From Aspidiotus rigidus (taxonomy: Eukaryota > Arthropoda > Insecta > Hemiptera > Diaspididae): 64,000 nucleotides of DNA. The notes beneath the pieces are model-generated. The model was not told the DNA's origin. It made no database searches and worked only from the letters and a program-made list of their open reading frames with translations. The DNA lies in assembly GCA_035079385.1 (NCBI GenBank), contig JAVHKY010000003.1:23637501-23701500 (forward strand). The letters run 5' to 3'. Shown piece by piece: positions 1 to 12,500 of the stretch (positions are counted from its first letter, which is position 1; each line of letters starts with the position of its first letter). The translations under genes and the position numbers were made by a program.

Positions 1-907
1 TATTCATCTTTGTATCTCTGCCTCTGAAAATATACCCTCAATAAAAGCTGTGAAGGAACCAAGGTAATCACTAACCAGTACCAACAGTTGATATAATTGA
101 CAAATAAATTCAAAATAGAATCGTATGAAGAAACTAGAGTTTCCGAGTAAATCGGAAAGCAAGGTAATATTAAGGCGAATAAAAATTATGTTTACCTGAT
201 GCTTTCGTGAAAAAAATCTTCAATCGGGTTGGACTTCTCTGCAGTCATCTTTATTCAGGTCGGACTTTGCTGCTTCATTTGAAGAACGAAAACCGAAAAA
301 AAAGAGATATCTCTATTATAAATACAGTCAAAGAAATTGAAAAATTAATTTGTCGATTGACGTTACACGTCCAAAAAATCAGAAAACTTGGAATACATTA
401 CGATGTTTGACTCACTTCCGTTAGAATTCTCCTTGAAAAATAAAGTTCTTCTTTTCGAAATTCCCGATTTTTTTTTATTTTTTTTTATTTGTGAGCTATT
501 TGACTACTCTATGGGTCATCAGCTCGCGAAAAGGTATTGTAGGTTGTTAGAGAAGAGGAAAGTAGTAGATTGAGCGTAAGTATTGGAGAGAGTTAGTAAC
601 TGTTTCTGAGTTTTTGTATAAGGCGGATGATAAGGAAGACGAGACCTTGGAAAAATTGTCGTTGGTTTTGTAGGGCTGGACATGAAAATAGTTGTTGTAC
701 TGTTGAGTTATCCGCTTGACAGTAGTTGCAAGATTTTTAAAAACGTGAAATACGATTTTGTACAAAATACTTACAAGTTATTTGTTTGATTGAACGGGAA
801 TATTTAGACAAGTGAAAAGATAGGGATGATCAATGTTAAAATTTTCAGCCTCATTCTTTTTGTTATAACTATTTTATTTTTTTATTTTTTGTATCTCTTT
901 TATTCGA
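1..907. other. AT-rich non-coding sequence
   Basis: No coding exon, RNA gene or repeat could be supported here. The short open frames are low-complexity and have no recognisable domain. If the HECT gene at 4439-6393 starts upstream, this stretch would lie in one of its introns. Confidence 0.4.
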
Positions 908-2900
908 GTTTAATTTGGTTGGAACCAGATTTTATGAAATTTTCCTCTAAAGAGTACATGTTCAATTGAAAAACATATTTTTTTATAGTCGTAATGAATT
1001 TCTGAACGTTCGAAAAAAGAAAAAAGAGCTGCGCGATAATGTATCGTATTACAATCCAATTTTTTCAAAAAAAAAAATTGTAATTTTGTGTCAAGATGTC
1101 TACAGGAACATTTGGAAAGATGCATGAATTTGAAAAGTAGGTCAGAAAGTTTGTAAATAGTCTGGAAACTCACTACTAATATTTCCAAGAAGTTCAAGAA
1201 AATAAATAAAATGAATTCACAAGGTTTTTGTCGTTCCATTTTTCTTCTATAAAAAAAAATTATTCGAAAAACAACCTATAAAAAAATTATTAGATTTCTG
1301 TACTATGTTTCTTGTACGATATTATCATTTATTACCTGTTAGGATTTAGGAAATTTTCCGGAATGTGGAAAAGCGAACGACCACAAAAACATTATCGAAC
1401 TTCGAATACTTTTCATGCTCGCTATTTTTGGACTCTGAAAATTTCCAATATGTTGCTGGAAAAAGCAACAAATTAAACCATTAATGAAACATATAAATTT
1501 ACTACCTACTTGCAATATTTTTTGTGATATTGCTGGCAGGGTATTTATTTGGTTCGTAAATAGTCTGAAAACTCCCTAATAATTTCAAGGAAATGATAAT
1601 ATTTTTTTTAAAAGCATAGATAGACTCATGAAAAATTGTTTTTGTCGCTTCATATTTTTCTACAAATGAAAACTGCTTGGAAAAACAACCGTGATGTAAA
1701 TATTATCAGATTCCTGGACTATTTTTGAAGTTCGATATTTAATGATTACCTGTTAGGATTAAGGAAATTCTTCGGAATGTTGCTTGAAACAGCGACCAAG
1801 CACAAACACTTTTTCGAACTTTGAATACTTTTCATACTCGCTATTTCGGACTCTCATTTCCAAGATGTTGCTAGAAAAATGAAGAGAATATTCTTCAAAA
1901 CTTGGAATATCTCTTGAAATATTGCTGGAAGTAATGACTATGTTTCAAAATATTTTCGAGTCGAAAATATTTTCGTTCTGCATCTTTCAAACAATCAAAT
2001 ATTATAAATATTCTTGTATTTGAGAATCATTCTGAGTTTGAAAATACTGTATTTTCTCACTAATTGTTTCTTTGATACAATATCCAAATCCAAGAATATA
2101 GTACTTGAGAGATTTTAAATCTGAAAGTATTTTCATTTCAAGAAATTTATTCTCAAAATCCCTACAATTAGATAATATTCTTGGACAGAAATATTATTAT
2201 TTTTTTTTTTCAATCCTGTTTTGTATCGATAGTTTTTTTATTCGAATTTTACTCTCTTGGAATTAGTTGAGACAGAAAATTAAAATCGTTAATTTCTTAT
2301 CGAAAAACAGATATTTTTTTTCTGTTCTTAATGAATTCTTAAAAAATTTTTTCTCTACAGTTCGCGACGATGCTTCTACACGTTGGCATTTAAAGATAGA
2401 AGAGTTTCGCGACGCGAGAATGTATTACAATCCCATGAATGATTTATTCATGATGTAACTTTTTCTGATCTTAGTTTTTTGAAAGAAAAGGAAAAAAAAA
2501 AAGTCATTTTGGTTCAACGTGTCTGGATAGATTTTGGAAATTTCGTGAGGGTTAAGAATATTTTCAAGACGTTTCAGATAAAATGAAGAATAAATTCGAG
2601 GAAAGTTGTTTCTCTGCTTTATTTTCTTCTCTTAACAAAAATAAAAACCGCTCTAGAAAACAACTACGAGATCACTATCGAATTTCTAGAAAATTTTGAA
2701 GCATTTCATAACTATTTGGAATATTTTGGAACGTTGCTACGAAAAACAAATCTTTGAATTTAGAATACTATTCATTTACTTTATTTTTCATCAAGATGCT
2801 ACTCAAAAAAAAAAAAAAAAAAAGAATCATGTATATAATAATTTCCAGAATTAAAAAACTTTTCATGTCCGAGTTGACTTAGAATATTTCAGAAACGACT
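908..2900. repeat. Three diverged copies of a roughly 0.6-0.7 kb repeat
   Basis: Blocks near 1280-1460, 1700-1880 and 2670-2800 share the same word order: a stretch like ATTACCTGTTAGGATT, then GAACTTCGAATACTTTTCAT, then a CTCGCTATTT-like word and a GTTGCT word. The first and last copies also share an upstream portion, with AATGTAT(C)GTATTACAATCC words near 1040-1060 and 2420-2440. The copies are head-to-tail and clearly decayed. No protein or terminal repeats were seen, so the class is unknown. Confidence 0.5.
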
Positions 2901-4438
2901 AAGTTGTAGACGGTGAATTTTCTAAATTTTAAAATACTAAATCATTCCTTCGAACAATATACTTGAATTTTTTTCTATTTTAATCTATACGGTAATAGGT
3001 ATTTGAGAATTTATTGCGAGTTTGAAAGTATTTTTACACTGATTGTTTCTTTAAGCAACATTCAAAATGAAAAAGTATCGTACTTGAGAAGTATTTTAAA
3101 TTTCGATTTTTTAAAAGAATGATCAATTGAATTTTTTAATCATACTTACTATTATGAAACTTAAACTCATACGGTAGTTCTTTTGAGAGAGAAGAAGAAC
3201 GTGACAGTTTTCATATGATTATGCGACTAGTCTCCATTCCGTTGAAAAATGAAGAAGAATGACTACTCATATGAATCCTAATTAGGATTTCTTACATATC
3301 CTTAGGAAAGGTGAAAAAATGAAGGAATGTCGATGAAGCTACTTATCATCTTTACCTATAATTATTTATATGATACGACTTACTGGTCAAATCAACTCAC
3401 AATTATTCCGATTGATCACGTTGCACGCGGTACCTAACCATAATTTCGCTGGTTCTTATTTTATTGCATTATGGTGGGAAACACTAATCATTTTTTTGAA
3501 ATTCACAATCTTAATACTCAACTCGCACGAAATTACTTATTTGAAACAAGAACATATTGATTGGGTTCCGCACGTAATGAACTCGTAATTCTTAACCGTT
3601 CTAATAAGCTGCATGAATTGAAGTGAATTGAAATATAAAATTTAGAGCACGTTCCTTTTGAAATTCATCAATCTTCGGCATCCCGATTTCTACCACGCTG
3701 TGGCATGCCACATTGATCGAATAACGGCTTTTTATTTACCCGCACATATGTTACTGTTTATATTGCGTTGCGCCATCTGGTGCCACTATCCGCAAGTGGT
3801 GGAAGCCTAACAATATATAGTCATATGTAGCTTATTATTTTTTATTTCTAGCAATGTGGTCGCTTTCAGACACTAACTATAAATATTGAAGTGATAGAAT
3901 GCATATTTTGAAAAATTGAAATAAACAGAAAGGAACTCAATTAATTTACGTACACTGTCAATCGAAAACATTGAAAACTATCAACCGACTAGAATATTCT
4001 TCATTAAATTTGAAAAAATCTGAAAGCCAGCAGGAACTCAAGAAGTGTTATCAGAGATGAGTAGGAAAATATCTTATCGATTGAAGGAATCTGAGAATCT
4101 AACAAAACATTGGAAAAAGACAATTATTAATTACTATCATTAATTATTTCCTTCTGTTTTATCCTCTATATCTCTACTTTACATAGTTGAGGTAGAGGAT
4201 AATAATAAGTTCATAAAATTAATTCTTACTCGTAATCGGTAATTGTGAATAATAAGTTTCTGTATTATTATTTCTGTGAGAAAGATGTGAAAAATTCTTC
4301 TTCGGTACTATTTAAAGCAACGACTTTGTAAATGCTACAATATGACATGAGAATGTGACACACAATACTTGTTGAAATTATACTATTGTCGTACAGCTGA
4401 GAACTTCGAGTATATTCACGAGATATATTTATTTTCAG
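2901..4438. other. Non-coding, probably intron of the HECT gene
   Basis: AT-rich sequence ending in a normal acceptor (ATTTTCAG at 4431-4438) in front of the first recognised HECT exon. I looked for the preceding AREL1 exon, which should encode the start of the HECT N-lobe, and did not find it. Confidence 0.4.
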
Positions 4439-6393
4439 TCATTCAAAGCTACAAAAAGTTTCACATTGAAAGACTGGTGCAGTAATTTTGAAGTTATATT
4501 TCAAGGAGAAATAGGTAAGTAAAAAATGTGTAAACAACTATTATCATTTATATTTTAACGAGAATTGGGGAAAAAAATTGGTTTTTGTACGATGTTGACT
4601 TTCTGGAAAAGTCAATCAATATTCGAAATCGTAACTTCTAAAATTCGTTTAAAAATTTAATAATCTTGGGTTCACTTTTTTTTTTTTCTTTCTTTGTGGA
4701 AACACGATCGTTGAATTGAAAGTCAAAAATACTTGTAACTTGTTTTTAAAATTTTTTTCCGTTTGGTATGATCCTCACTTGGAACAGCTTCGATTTATTT
4801 ATTTTTCAATATGATCTGAAGGTAATTTGAAGTCTATAAAAAATTTACTGTATGTATTCGATTTTCGCCTACATAATCATTTTCTTGATTATTGGATATC
4901 ATATTAGAACTTGTACAGCGATCGACGGATTAATTCATCTGTTGTTCGTATTTTGTCATTTTGTAGGTGTTGATTGGGGCGGACTGAGAAGAGAATGGTT
5001 TCAGTTGACGTGCGAAGCCTTATTCAGTCCTGGTCCTGAAAATTTGTTCAAAGGATTCAGCGATAACTCGCAGGTAAACTTTTCGTATGCTTTATTTACA
5101 GGAAAAATTTGATGAAAAAAGGTAGTTGACTGCTTCAAAATTTCGAAGACTATAGTAATTGAAGTGGTAAAAAATGACATCATTTTTATGTAGAATTTTT
5201 TGAATTTTGTCAGGCGTTGGTTCATCCTAACAGAAATAGAGCACCTCACTTCAAGCTCAAATATTATGAATTTGCTGGTAGACTACTCGGAAAGAGTCTT
5301 TACGAGACGGCCTTAGGTGGCTCCTACAGTCAGTTTATCACAGCCAAATTCACTAGATCATTTCTGGCTCAACTTATTGGACTTCGAGTGAATCACAGCG
5401 TAAGTAAAAATTACTGTTAGAGCGAAAGGAGTTGGTGTAATTTCGATTTTTTTTCAATCTTTCCCTTCGTAGTACTTCCAGTCGGACGATTCTGATCTGT
5501 ACATCAATAAAGTTCAGTACATCTTGGACAATGACGTAAATGGTATGGATCTATATTTCACAGATGAAGAGTACGGTAGTAGTGGCCAACTTATAAAGGT
5601 AAGAAACGAAGACGCGAATACGTGCATTCACTGGACACTAAGCATGATCATATATTCTACCCTTCAATTGTATCCATTTTGACAGATTGTTGATCTTATT
5701 CCGAACGGTAGTAAAATCAAGGTAACGAACAGTACGAAGCGACAGTATTTGGATCATTTGGCTCAATATCGTCTTGCAACTAGCGTCAAAGAAGAAATTG
5801 AAACGTTTTTAAAAGGACTCAACGATATCATACCGGATAACTTTCTTTGCATGTTCGATGAAAACGAATTGGAGGTAAATAGGAAATAATCATCCTCAGA
5901 CAAAAATGATAGATTAATTACGATTTTTTTTTTTTTTTTTTCATTTTCTAGTTATTATTATGTGGTACTGGAGAATATAGCATATCTGATTTTCGAGCTC
6001 ATCATATCGTTAACGCTCAGTATCCGAGAACTGCTGACTTTGATCGTATTTTAAAATGGTTCTGGATCGCGGTTTCTAATTTTACCACTGAGGAGATGGC
6101 AAGATTGTTGCAGTTCACGACTGGATCCTCTCAGTTGCCTCCGGGAGGATTCAAGGATTTGAATCCGCAATTTCAGATCATGCCCTCATTATCGTACGGC
6201 AACTTGCCCACGGCACATACATGGTAACTCAGTAAATGCAAATCGTTTTGTTGGATGACGACTTCAATTAAAAACAAATATGTTTCACAGTTTCAATCAG
6301 TTATGTCTACCAGATTACGATACTTACGAACAATTTGAGAAGTCGTTGCTGTTGGCTATTAACGAAGGATCAGCGGGCTTCGGTTTGATATGA
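4439..6393 (+). CDS. AREL1: AREL1-like HECT-type E3 ubiquitin-protein ligase, 3' part (seven exons)
   Basis: The exons are 4439-4514, 4967-5073, 5214-5399, 5473-5598, 5686-5874, 5952-6223 and 6291-6393 (TGA stop). All introns are GT-AG and phases match, giving 352 codons, about one HECT domain. Visible hallmarks: DWGGLRREWF after a FEVIFQGE strand, FAGRLLGKSLYE in the N-lobe, LLLCGTGEYSISDF, the GSSQLPPGGF loop, and the C-lobe LPTAHTCFNQLCLPDYD with the catalytic cysteine; it ends in EGFG-like GSAGFGLI. HECT ligases form a thioester with ubiquitin on that cysteine and pass it to substrate lysines. Family members of this subtype (AREL1/KIAA0317) ubiquitinate IAP antagonists in mammals; the same role here is inference. 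The catalytic Cys codon is split by the last intron (TG at 6222-6223, T at 6291). The N-terminal part of the protein was not found in the window. The AREL1 assignment rests on the C-lobe and the segment before DWGG. Confidence 0.88.
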
Positions 6394-7008
6394 ATCGAGA
6401 AATGTGTGATAGAAACCACTCCAAAGTAATGCTAGGATGCATTTATATACGATTTTCTTTAATTTAAGATAACTTAAATGATTATTGAGCATTATTCATT
6501 CATTAAAATTGGTTAGACATAGTGTATCTGTGTGCACTATTTTTCTTTCCTCCTTCTTTTCCACCACTCTTTTTTCCTTTTATTTGTTTTTGTTTTTCCT
6601 CCTTTCTTTCCTTTCTAATTTATCATTACGTACTACTTGAGGCAGCTTTCCAGAAAACGACAATGCGTCATTCATGTTGGCTATTTTCCAATATTTCCTT
6701 CATTTTAATTTATTATTTTCAACTCTGTTCGAGGAACTTTTTATTCAAACTCTGTACGTGATTAACAGCTCAATAATTTAAATTTTACATTATTTCTGAG
6801 AGATTAATAGGCTGACAATGAAACCATTTTTAAATCTTTTTTTCCAGGTAGATGTAAGTTTTTTTCCTTTCGTATTTTGTAGATGATTTAAAGCGCATGA
6901 TTGTGATTTATATATTATGCTGAAAGTTTTATTTCTAGTCATATGAAAATAATTAATATAATAATAATCATTTTAGAGACAATATCTTGCGTTTATTTTC
7001 TCTTGATC
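6394..7008 (+). other. 3' flank of the HECT gene
   Basis: This holds the probable 3' UTR and intergenic DNA. It has T-rich tracts (6540-6610) and an ATTAAA word near 6503, but no unambiguous AATAAA with a downstream GT-rich element, so the polyadenylation site is not fixed. Confidence 0.35.
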
Positions 7009-7075
7009 ATGCGAAAAGGCAACCAGATAGTAGGCCTACTCGTTGTACTTTTTCTCTCGAATTGTATCAATGCTC
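7009..7075 (+). CDS. Candidate signal-peptide exon of a small secreted protein
   Basis: ATG at 7009 opens a 22-residue stretch with a basic start (MRKGNQ), a hydrophobic core (IVGLLVVLFL) and a small-residue end (CINA), which is a good secretory signal with likely cleavage after Ala. It is followed at once by a consensus donor GTAAGT at 7076. This is how first exons of insect secreted peptides often look. Read through, the frame stops 7 codons later, which fits a splice there. The next exon is not certain: an open exon at 8480-8644 is a candidate, but its phase (0) does not fit this donor (phase 1) without an extra exon between. No homologue is recognised. It may be chance. Confidence 0.3.
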
Positions 7076-8479
7076 GTAAGTCGAACAGAAAATAATTCGT
7101 TTGCGGGAAAACTTCATAATTGCGTCCCTGCTTTCTTTTATGGTTGATCAGAAAACTTTTCTGAAAAGATAGTACTTAAATGATCAAATTTTGAAACAAA
7201 TTGTAGTTTAAAAAAAGTTGAATAAGTACATAGTGCGATCATTTTCAAATTTATTTTACGATGATTTCTAATGATGTCTCTAAACTTCATAACCTAAATT
7301 TTAAGAGTTCTTGTATCCACTAAATCAAAAATTTTGTACAAAATTTCACTGACGGAGCATGGATGGTGATAAATTTCCTAGACGTAATTTCGTAAAATGA
7401 GTACGAAGAAAAGTTTTCGTTGTATAGAATTTCCTACGAATCTAATTTCTCTATCCCCAAATAAGTTCTCAATTTTACTATGAAGATAGTTCTGTGCAAG
7501 ATCGGAACCAACATTGCATAGAATTTGTAAATGAAAAATTCACTCGGTATGCGTTGTTAGAATTGTTTCAGCTACATCATTTTATTCATTTATCATTTTT
7601 TTTTTTCTTTTTTTTCGAGTGTTCACAATTTCAAAGAATGTGTCGATAGCGATGCGATTTTTTTCTCTTAATTATTTACTCGAATTAGATGTACCAAAAA
7701 TGAATACTCGAATTTGAAGCTATCTGAAATTTCACGTACAAATACCAATTTGATAATCATGTTTCTGATCACAGATATTTTCAAGAAAAATGTGAAAACA
7801 TAGAATTTTCTTTTGAGGACATTCGTCGACAGTTACTTCTCATCTTTTTTAGGATCAGAAATGACAGACATTAAAACGGGTATGATTTTTCGGCACGCGA
7901 AATAAATTCTGTGTGCACGTTCAAAAAATTCAACTAATGCGATAAAAATGCATTGAACATGAATGATACGTACGTGTACGGGGAAAAATTGTACAAGCAG
8001 TAGTCTATCACAAATATTTGCACATTTTTTAAAACATTGCGTCAAGATACATGGTATAAGTATTGCACCAAAAGTTCTCTCCATCCTCACTAAAACCAAT
8101 GAAATTTTGAGTGCCGCTGAAAATTAAAACCCTTTGAAAAAATTTGGGTTGATAGCATTAAAACCAGAAAAACTGTACTTCTCTTCTTTGTTCTGATCGC
8201 TCTATCTGAAACCTTTTTTCTTGATTCTAATCTTGGCGATGAAATCAGCTGAAAACATTGTCTAGGTAGACATTACTTCGAAGTATGCCTAATATATTAT
8301 AGTCAATGCTGAAAAGTGAAAAGTAGCTGAACCGTGTGAACCTGTTATCAGAGTTCTGAGCTTCACTTGACATAGACATAGGGTGTTTTGTTCATCTTCT
8401 TGATCTTCTGTCGTTCGTTTTCTGCTTGCATTATTTTCAAAACAAGAAGACACTATAATATTAAATATCTTACTTACAG

Positions 8480-8644
8480 GGGGTGTCTGAATTATTCGAT
8501 CGGTTGAATGTTTATATGAAGAATATGCGAGCTTCTCCTTGCAGTTTGTTTGTGGGAAATGATCCAAATATTTGCAGATCCTATTTCGAGAAACATAAAT
8601 GGATCGTGGATTCACGGATTGCCAATTTGCAATTTGTGATCTGA
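8480..8644 (+). CDS. Candidate terminal exon, unknown small protein
   Basis: After the acceptor TACTTACAG there is a 54-codon open frame ending in TGA. It contains two cysteines (ASPCSLF and PNICRSYF), aromatic and charged residues in a protein-like mix, and the end FEKHKWIV...LQFVI. No family is recognised. It could close the gene begun by the signal-peptide exon at 7009-7075, with one unlocated middle exon (length 2 modulo 3); a piece near 7773-7850 (reading YFQEKCENIEFSFEDIRRQL) is one option. The opposite strand also has a 120-codon frame here, so the strand is not settled. Confidence 0.25.
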   Translation, partial: GVSELFDRLNVYMKNMRASPCSLFVGNDPNICRSYFEKHKWIVDSRIANLQFVI

Positions 8645-9557
8645 TTCCCATAAATTTAGTCTGTACTTGCCTTGAGCTCCCTAGAATTGACTGAAACTAT
8701 TCTTATATTCGCTGTTTGTTATAGGTATTCCCATGGTATTCCTATTTCAAACGATATTAGTCGAGACTGATCCTTTTTAAACCTCCTCGAGTGTATGAAC
8801 ATGAAAAATTGAGATGTTTATTTAAAGAGAAGGAAATTGAAAAGGAAACGGAAATGATATTCCTAATTCCTTAATTAAAGAATCTGCAATGATGATAATA
8901 GAAGAACAACTGAAAGTGTAGACCACGGGTGTAGACACAAAATTACCGCTATTCAAGCGCTCCTAGTGGTATCTTACCGACTTAAGTAGATCAGTGTTAC
9001 CGCTTAGTTCGATACCAATATACCATCCGTTCAATATTTTATCCCCACACTGGAATTTTTTTTCCAGCGAATATTAACATTTCACAAGGTGCTAACATTT
9101 TCGTTCTACAGCATTGAGAAACCATACAGTGCTGTTTGTTGTGATCTTCCATTGTTTTGATTCGAACTGACTCGATTACGTTTCGTGCGCGATAATAAAA
9201 GTTCATGTCAATGTTGAACTTTTATGGAACGGAGTTTTTCAGGAGCATTTTTTTTGTTTCGTGAAATTAGTTCGGTGTGCCTGGCGCGCTCCTTCGATTG
9301 TTCTGTTTTGGAATTTTCGGAATAATTTCGTTCTCTTATCATTTTAATAATTCGAATCATTGGTTACGCTTACGCGAATCGTCCAAATTTGAGAACATTC
9401 TTTGTCCTGTTAATCTTTTTTTTTTTCGCCTCTCTTCTATTCGCGTTTGATAAAGTTTGATAAATCGCGTACATTATTTTGTGTTTTCGCGTATTCCTCT
9501 TACATGATGAACATTCTCCGGACACAGTGTTTATCTTGACTAGTTTTTTATTTTTAG
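8645..9557 (+). other. Upstream region of Pellino
   Basis: Non-coding. The part from about 9160 on is richer in CpG (for example GCGCGATAA, TCGCGTACA, TTTCGCGTA) than the flanks, which fits a promoter or 5' UTR region for the Pellino start exon. No TATA box or initiator can be assigned with confidence. Confidence 0.3.
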
Positions 9558-9590
9558 ATTGAAGAACTCGTGCCCGTCTGCGTGCCTAGA

Positions 9591-12500
9591 ATGGTGATAA
9601 AGTGAGTTGATTTTTTAATCTTGTATAGATTTAATAATCAACAATCGTTGAGCGGTAAAGGACTTTTCATCTTTCGATCAGGAAAACGATGTTGTAACAG
9701 AGAATGTAGAGGAATGCTTCATGTGTTTTCGTATCGACTTATCTTGCCACTGGTTACCTAGTTATTGTTTCGAAGTTAGCTTATTCTTCTTGAAGTACTC
9801 AACCAAATTCTTTTCAATTTCATGGGACCATGTGTGTCAGCATTCATTTATCGCTAATTTCACGTCTTTACGAGAGAACGATGACACGGACACCGCTGAT
9901 TCAGTTGTTATTTCTGTTCGTTCACTTGTTTTAAATATTCATTCTCACACGAAATTGGCGTCTCAAATTTATTCAAAGTGTCTGGCGTCATCGACGTTAA
10001 AAGTTCATTTTCGGTCGGTGCGATAAGAAAGAAAAAATTTAACCTCCCTCGTATTCTTTGGAACCGTCTACATCCGGTTCGATCAGATAGTGTGCGTTCA
10101 GATTCTCGGAAGAGACGAGAACGAACACGAGTCCAAGCGATGCATGCGAAAATCGATTAACTCGATGTTCGTAGGTTTATCATTCTGGGAAACGCGTTCA
10201 ATCCCGAAAAACAGCTTACTACAAATCGCGTCTTAACAAATCGTCCAGTTTTAAGTCGTAGTTTCCTCTGAACAAGGAACAGTTGGTGTTTTCTGCCTAG
10301 ATAAGCGATATCAGTTGCAACGAATAATAATTTAAATTTTTGTTTTGAACGGTGCTGCATGACCTAGATTTAGAGTCCGTGGCAGGTGCGCGCGGAAGAA
10401 ACCGATGTTGAACTTCCGCCCTAGACAAAATATTCTCATAGACGAATGCGAAGACGTTAGTCAATTCTCGAATTACGTTATTTGCGAGAGAATTGGGGGA
10501 AAAAAACTTTCTTCTCGTATTGGGTCCTCATTGACGTGTGTTGAGGGGGACGACGAGGCGTCAGGCGACACGTGGCCTGCGGCCTTGATTACAAGTTCCG
10601 ACACGCTTGTGATTATGGGGAGAGAAGGCCGAAAAGTACGCGAGAAACGGATGCGCGTGTTTTCCAACAATTTTTTCTTCTCTTGATACAGCCGTCGATA
10701 GAAAATACGTCATTTCGTTGTCACGTGCACAGGTGAAATTATTATAATATATTGAATTCGACGCCAACAGCTGAGTCATTGTCTTTCGCTGATCTGAAAA
10801 TTGAACACCTCACGATAAAACCTGAAAGTGAAGCTTTCATAAGTATACCTCATATGGAAAACCTGATATTATTATTAAGGAATCACTTACTAATAGAATT
10901 CTTATGGTTACTTCTTGTTGTCTGAGCTGCGAAATTTTGTTGTATCTTACATACATGATATCGTCTGCGAAAATTAATTTCAGTACTTTTATCGTAGAAT
11001 TTGTTAGCAAATAGAAAGGTTGGATTAAAACGAAGAAGATCCGCGATGAGTTTGAGTTGTTGATGTATGTAATCTAATGTTATGGACGCGTGAATACAGA
11101 AAAAGTGATGACCCGTGTGTGTGTTGAAAAATCGATCAGAATCGCTTCAAATATTACTACCTATAAGCGGATGAAAGTTTTTACCTTGAGAACACGGAGG
11201 TAAAGACTAAGCATGAGTCGTTTTGAAAATTCCTCAGTCACGTCACGTAAAAAAAGTTTTTTGAAATCTAAAAATCAATTTTTGGAAGTTGTGTGACAGG
11301 TTGTGACGTGAATGCACGTTCCCAAGTCGATGAAATGTTTTTTTTTTTTGACGCTTGCAATTCGTCGTTGATGAATGTATTTGTGGGCATTTCTCGCGTG
11401 GGCTTGCGAGTCATTAAACGTATTAAAACTTCGATTCATATACTTGAAACGGTCACTAGTTCACAAATATATAATTTTTACGATGTCTCTCTGTCAATCG
11501 AGCACCTTCTGACTTTATGGAAACTTTTCAACTTTCGATTTTATTTTAACAGTCGTCGTCTCTAGAAGATTAAAATTGGGTTGAACCTTAAGCCGTAAAG
11601 ACGTTTAATTGGAAAGAAGGATGTAATTCCACGGCTTCCGTAAACGATTTGGCGAACCCTACAAACTACCGATTTCAGTTTCTAGCTTCGTGTAGAGAGA
11701 AAAGAAAAGATTATGTTTCCTCTCTCGTGTAGGGGGCGTTTAATTTAGCTTGATTCTGGAGAACTCTCCTTCAGATTAGTAAAATCAATTCTCGTCTTCT
11801 TCTACTACCTTGATGATCTTCTTTCACGGAGACCAACTATTAGGCTACTAGAAGAAGACAGTTGATTAAACTAATCAGGGAAATGACATATCGAGCCCCC
11901 TCTCTGATCAACGTCCGAAGTCATAGTGGTAAGGGTGCACGAACGAAAATTATAGAATGAGGTCTAGGACAGAAATGAGACACGAAACTTGTCAGCTAGC
12001 TTGGAGGGACATATCTAGTTACGTATAGATGTTTATCTTTGAAAGGCTCGCGTTTTTCTCACTCTTCACGCCCGAACTGGCTTTAATCGTAAATTTTCCG
12101 TTGACCCTAATTCGCGCTCAACCAGCTAATGGTTTCTCAATATTGTGCAGTCAATTTAGTAAATCCTACCCGAAATTATTGGACACAATTCAATCGTCAG
12201 TACTGAGATTGCCCTCTATGCGCTGCGTTCTGGTCCAACTCTCAGCCAGTGCGCGGAAGCGGAAGAACCCGCTCTATAATACCGCTTTCTGATCCTGACC
12301 CTCACTGTTATTTTTTTTGCGTCCAGAGCCCAATTTACGCACGATATCAGCCCCTTTTTTATGGCTGACCCCTCCTCTAGATATCTGGACTAATATTCCC
12401 AAAACTCACCACCCCTATACCGACAACTAATTAGAAATATCGTCTTAATCGAATTTCCGACCCACCAGCAGCTCTGCTCTAGCGACAAATCTAAATCTGG

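Noticed and set aside
8289..8651. 120-codon frame on the minus strand
   Set aside because: It has no recognisable domain and overlaps a plus-strand frame with a good acceptor; neither is proven, and the minus frame has no splice or signal features.
9721..10026. 101-codon frame on the plus strand
   Set aside because: Composition and lack of motifs suggest a chance frame in the Pellino 5' region; no splice sites frame it.
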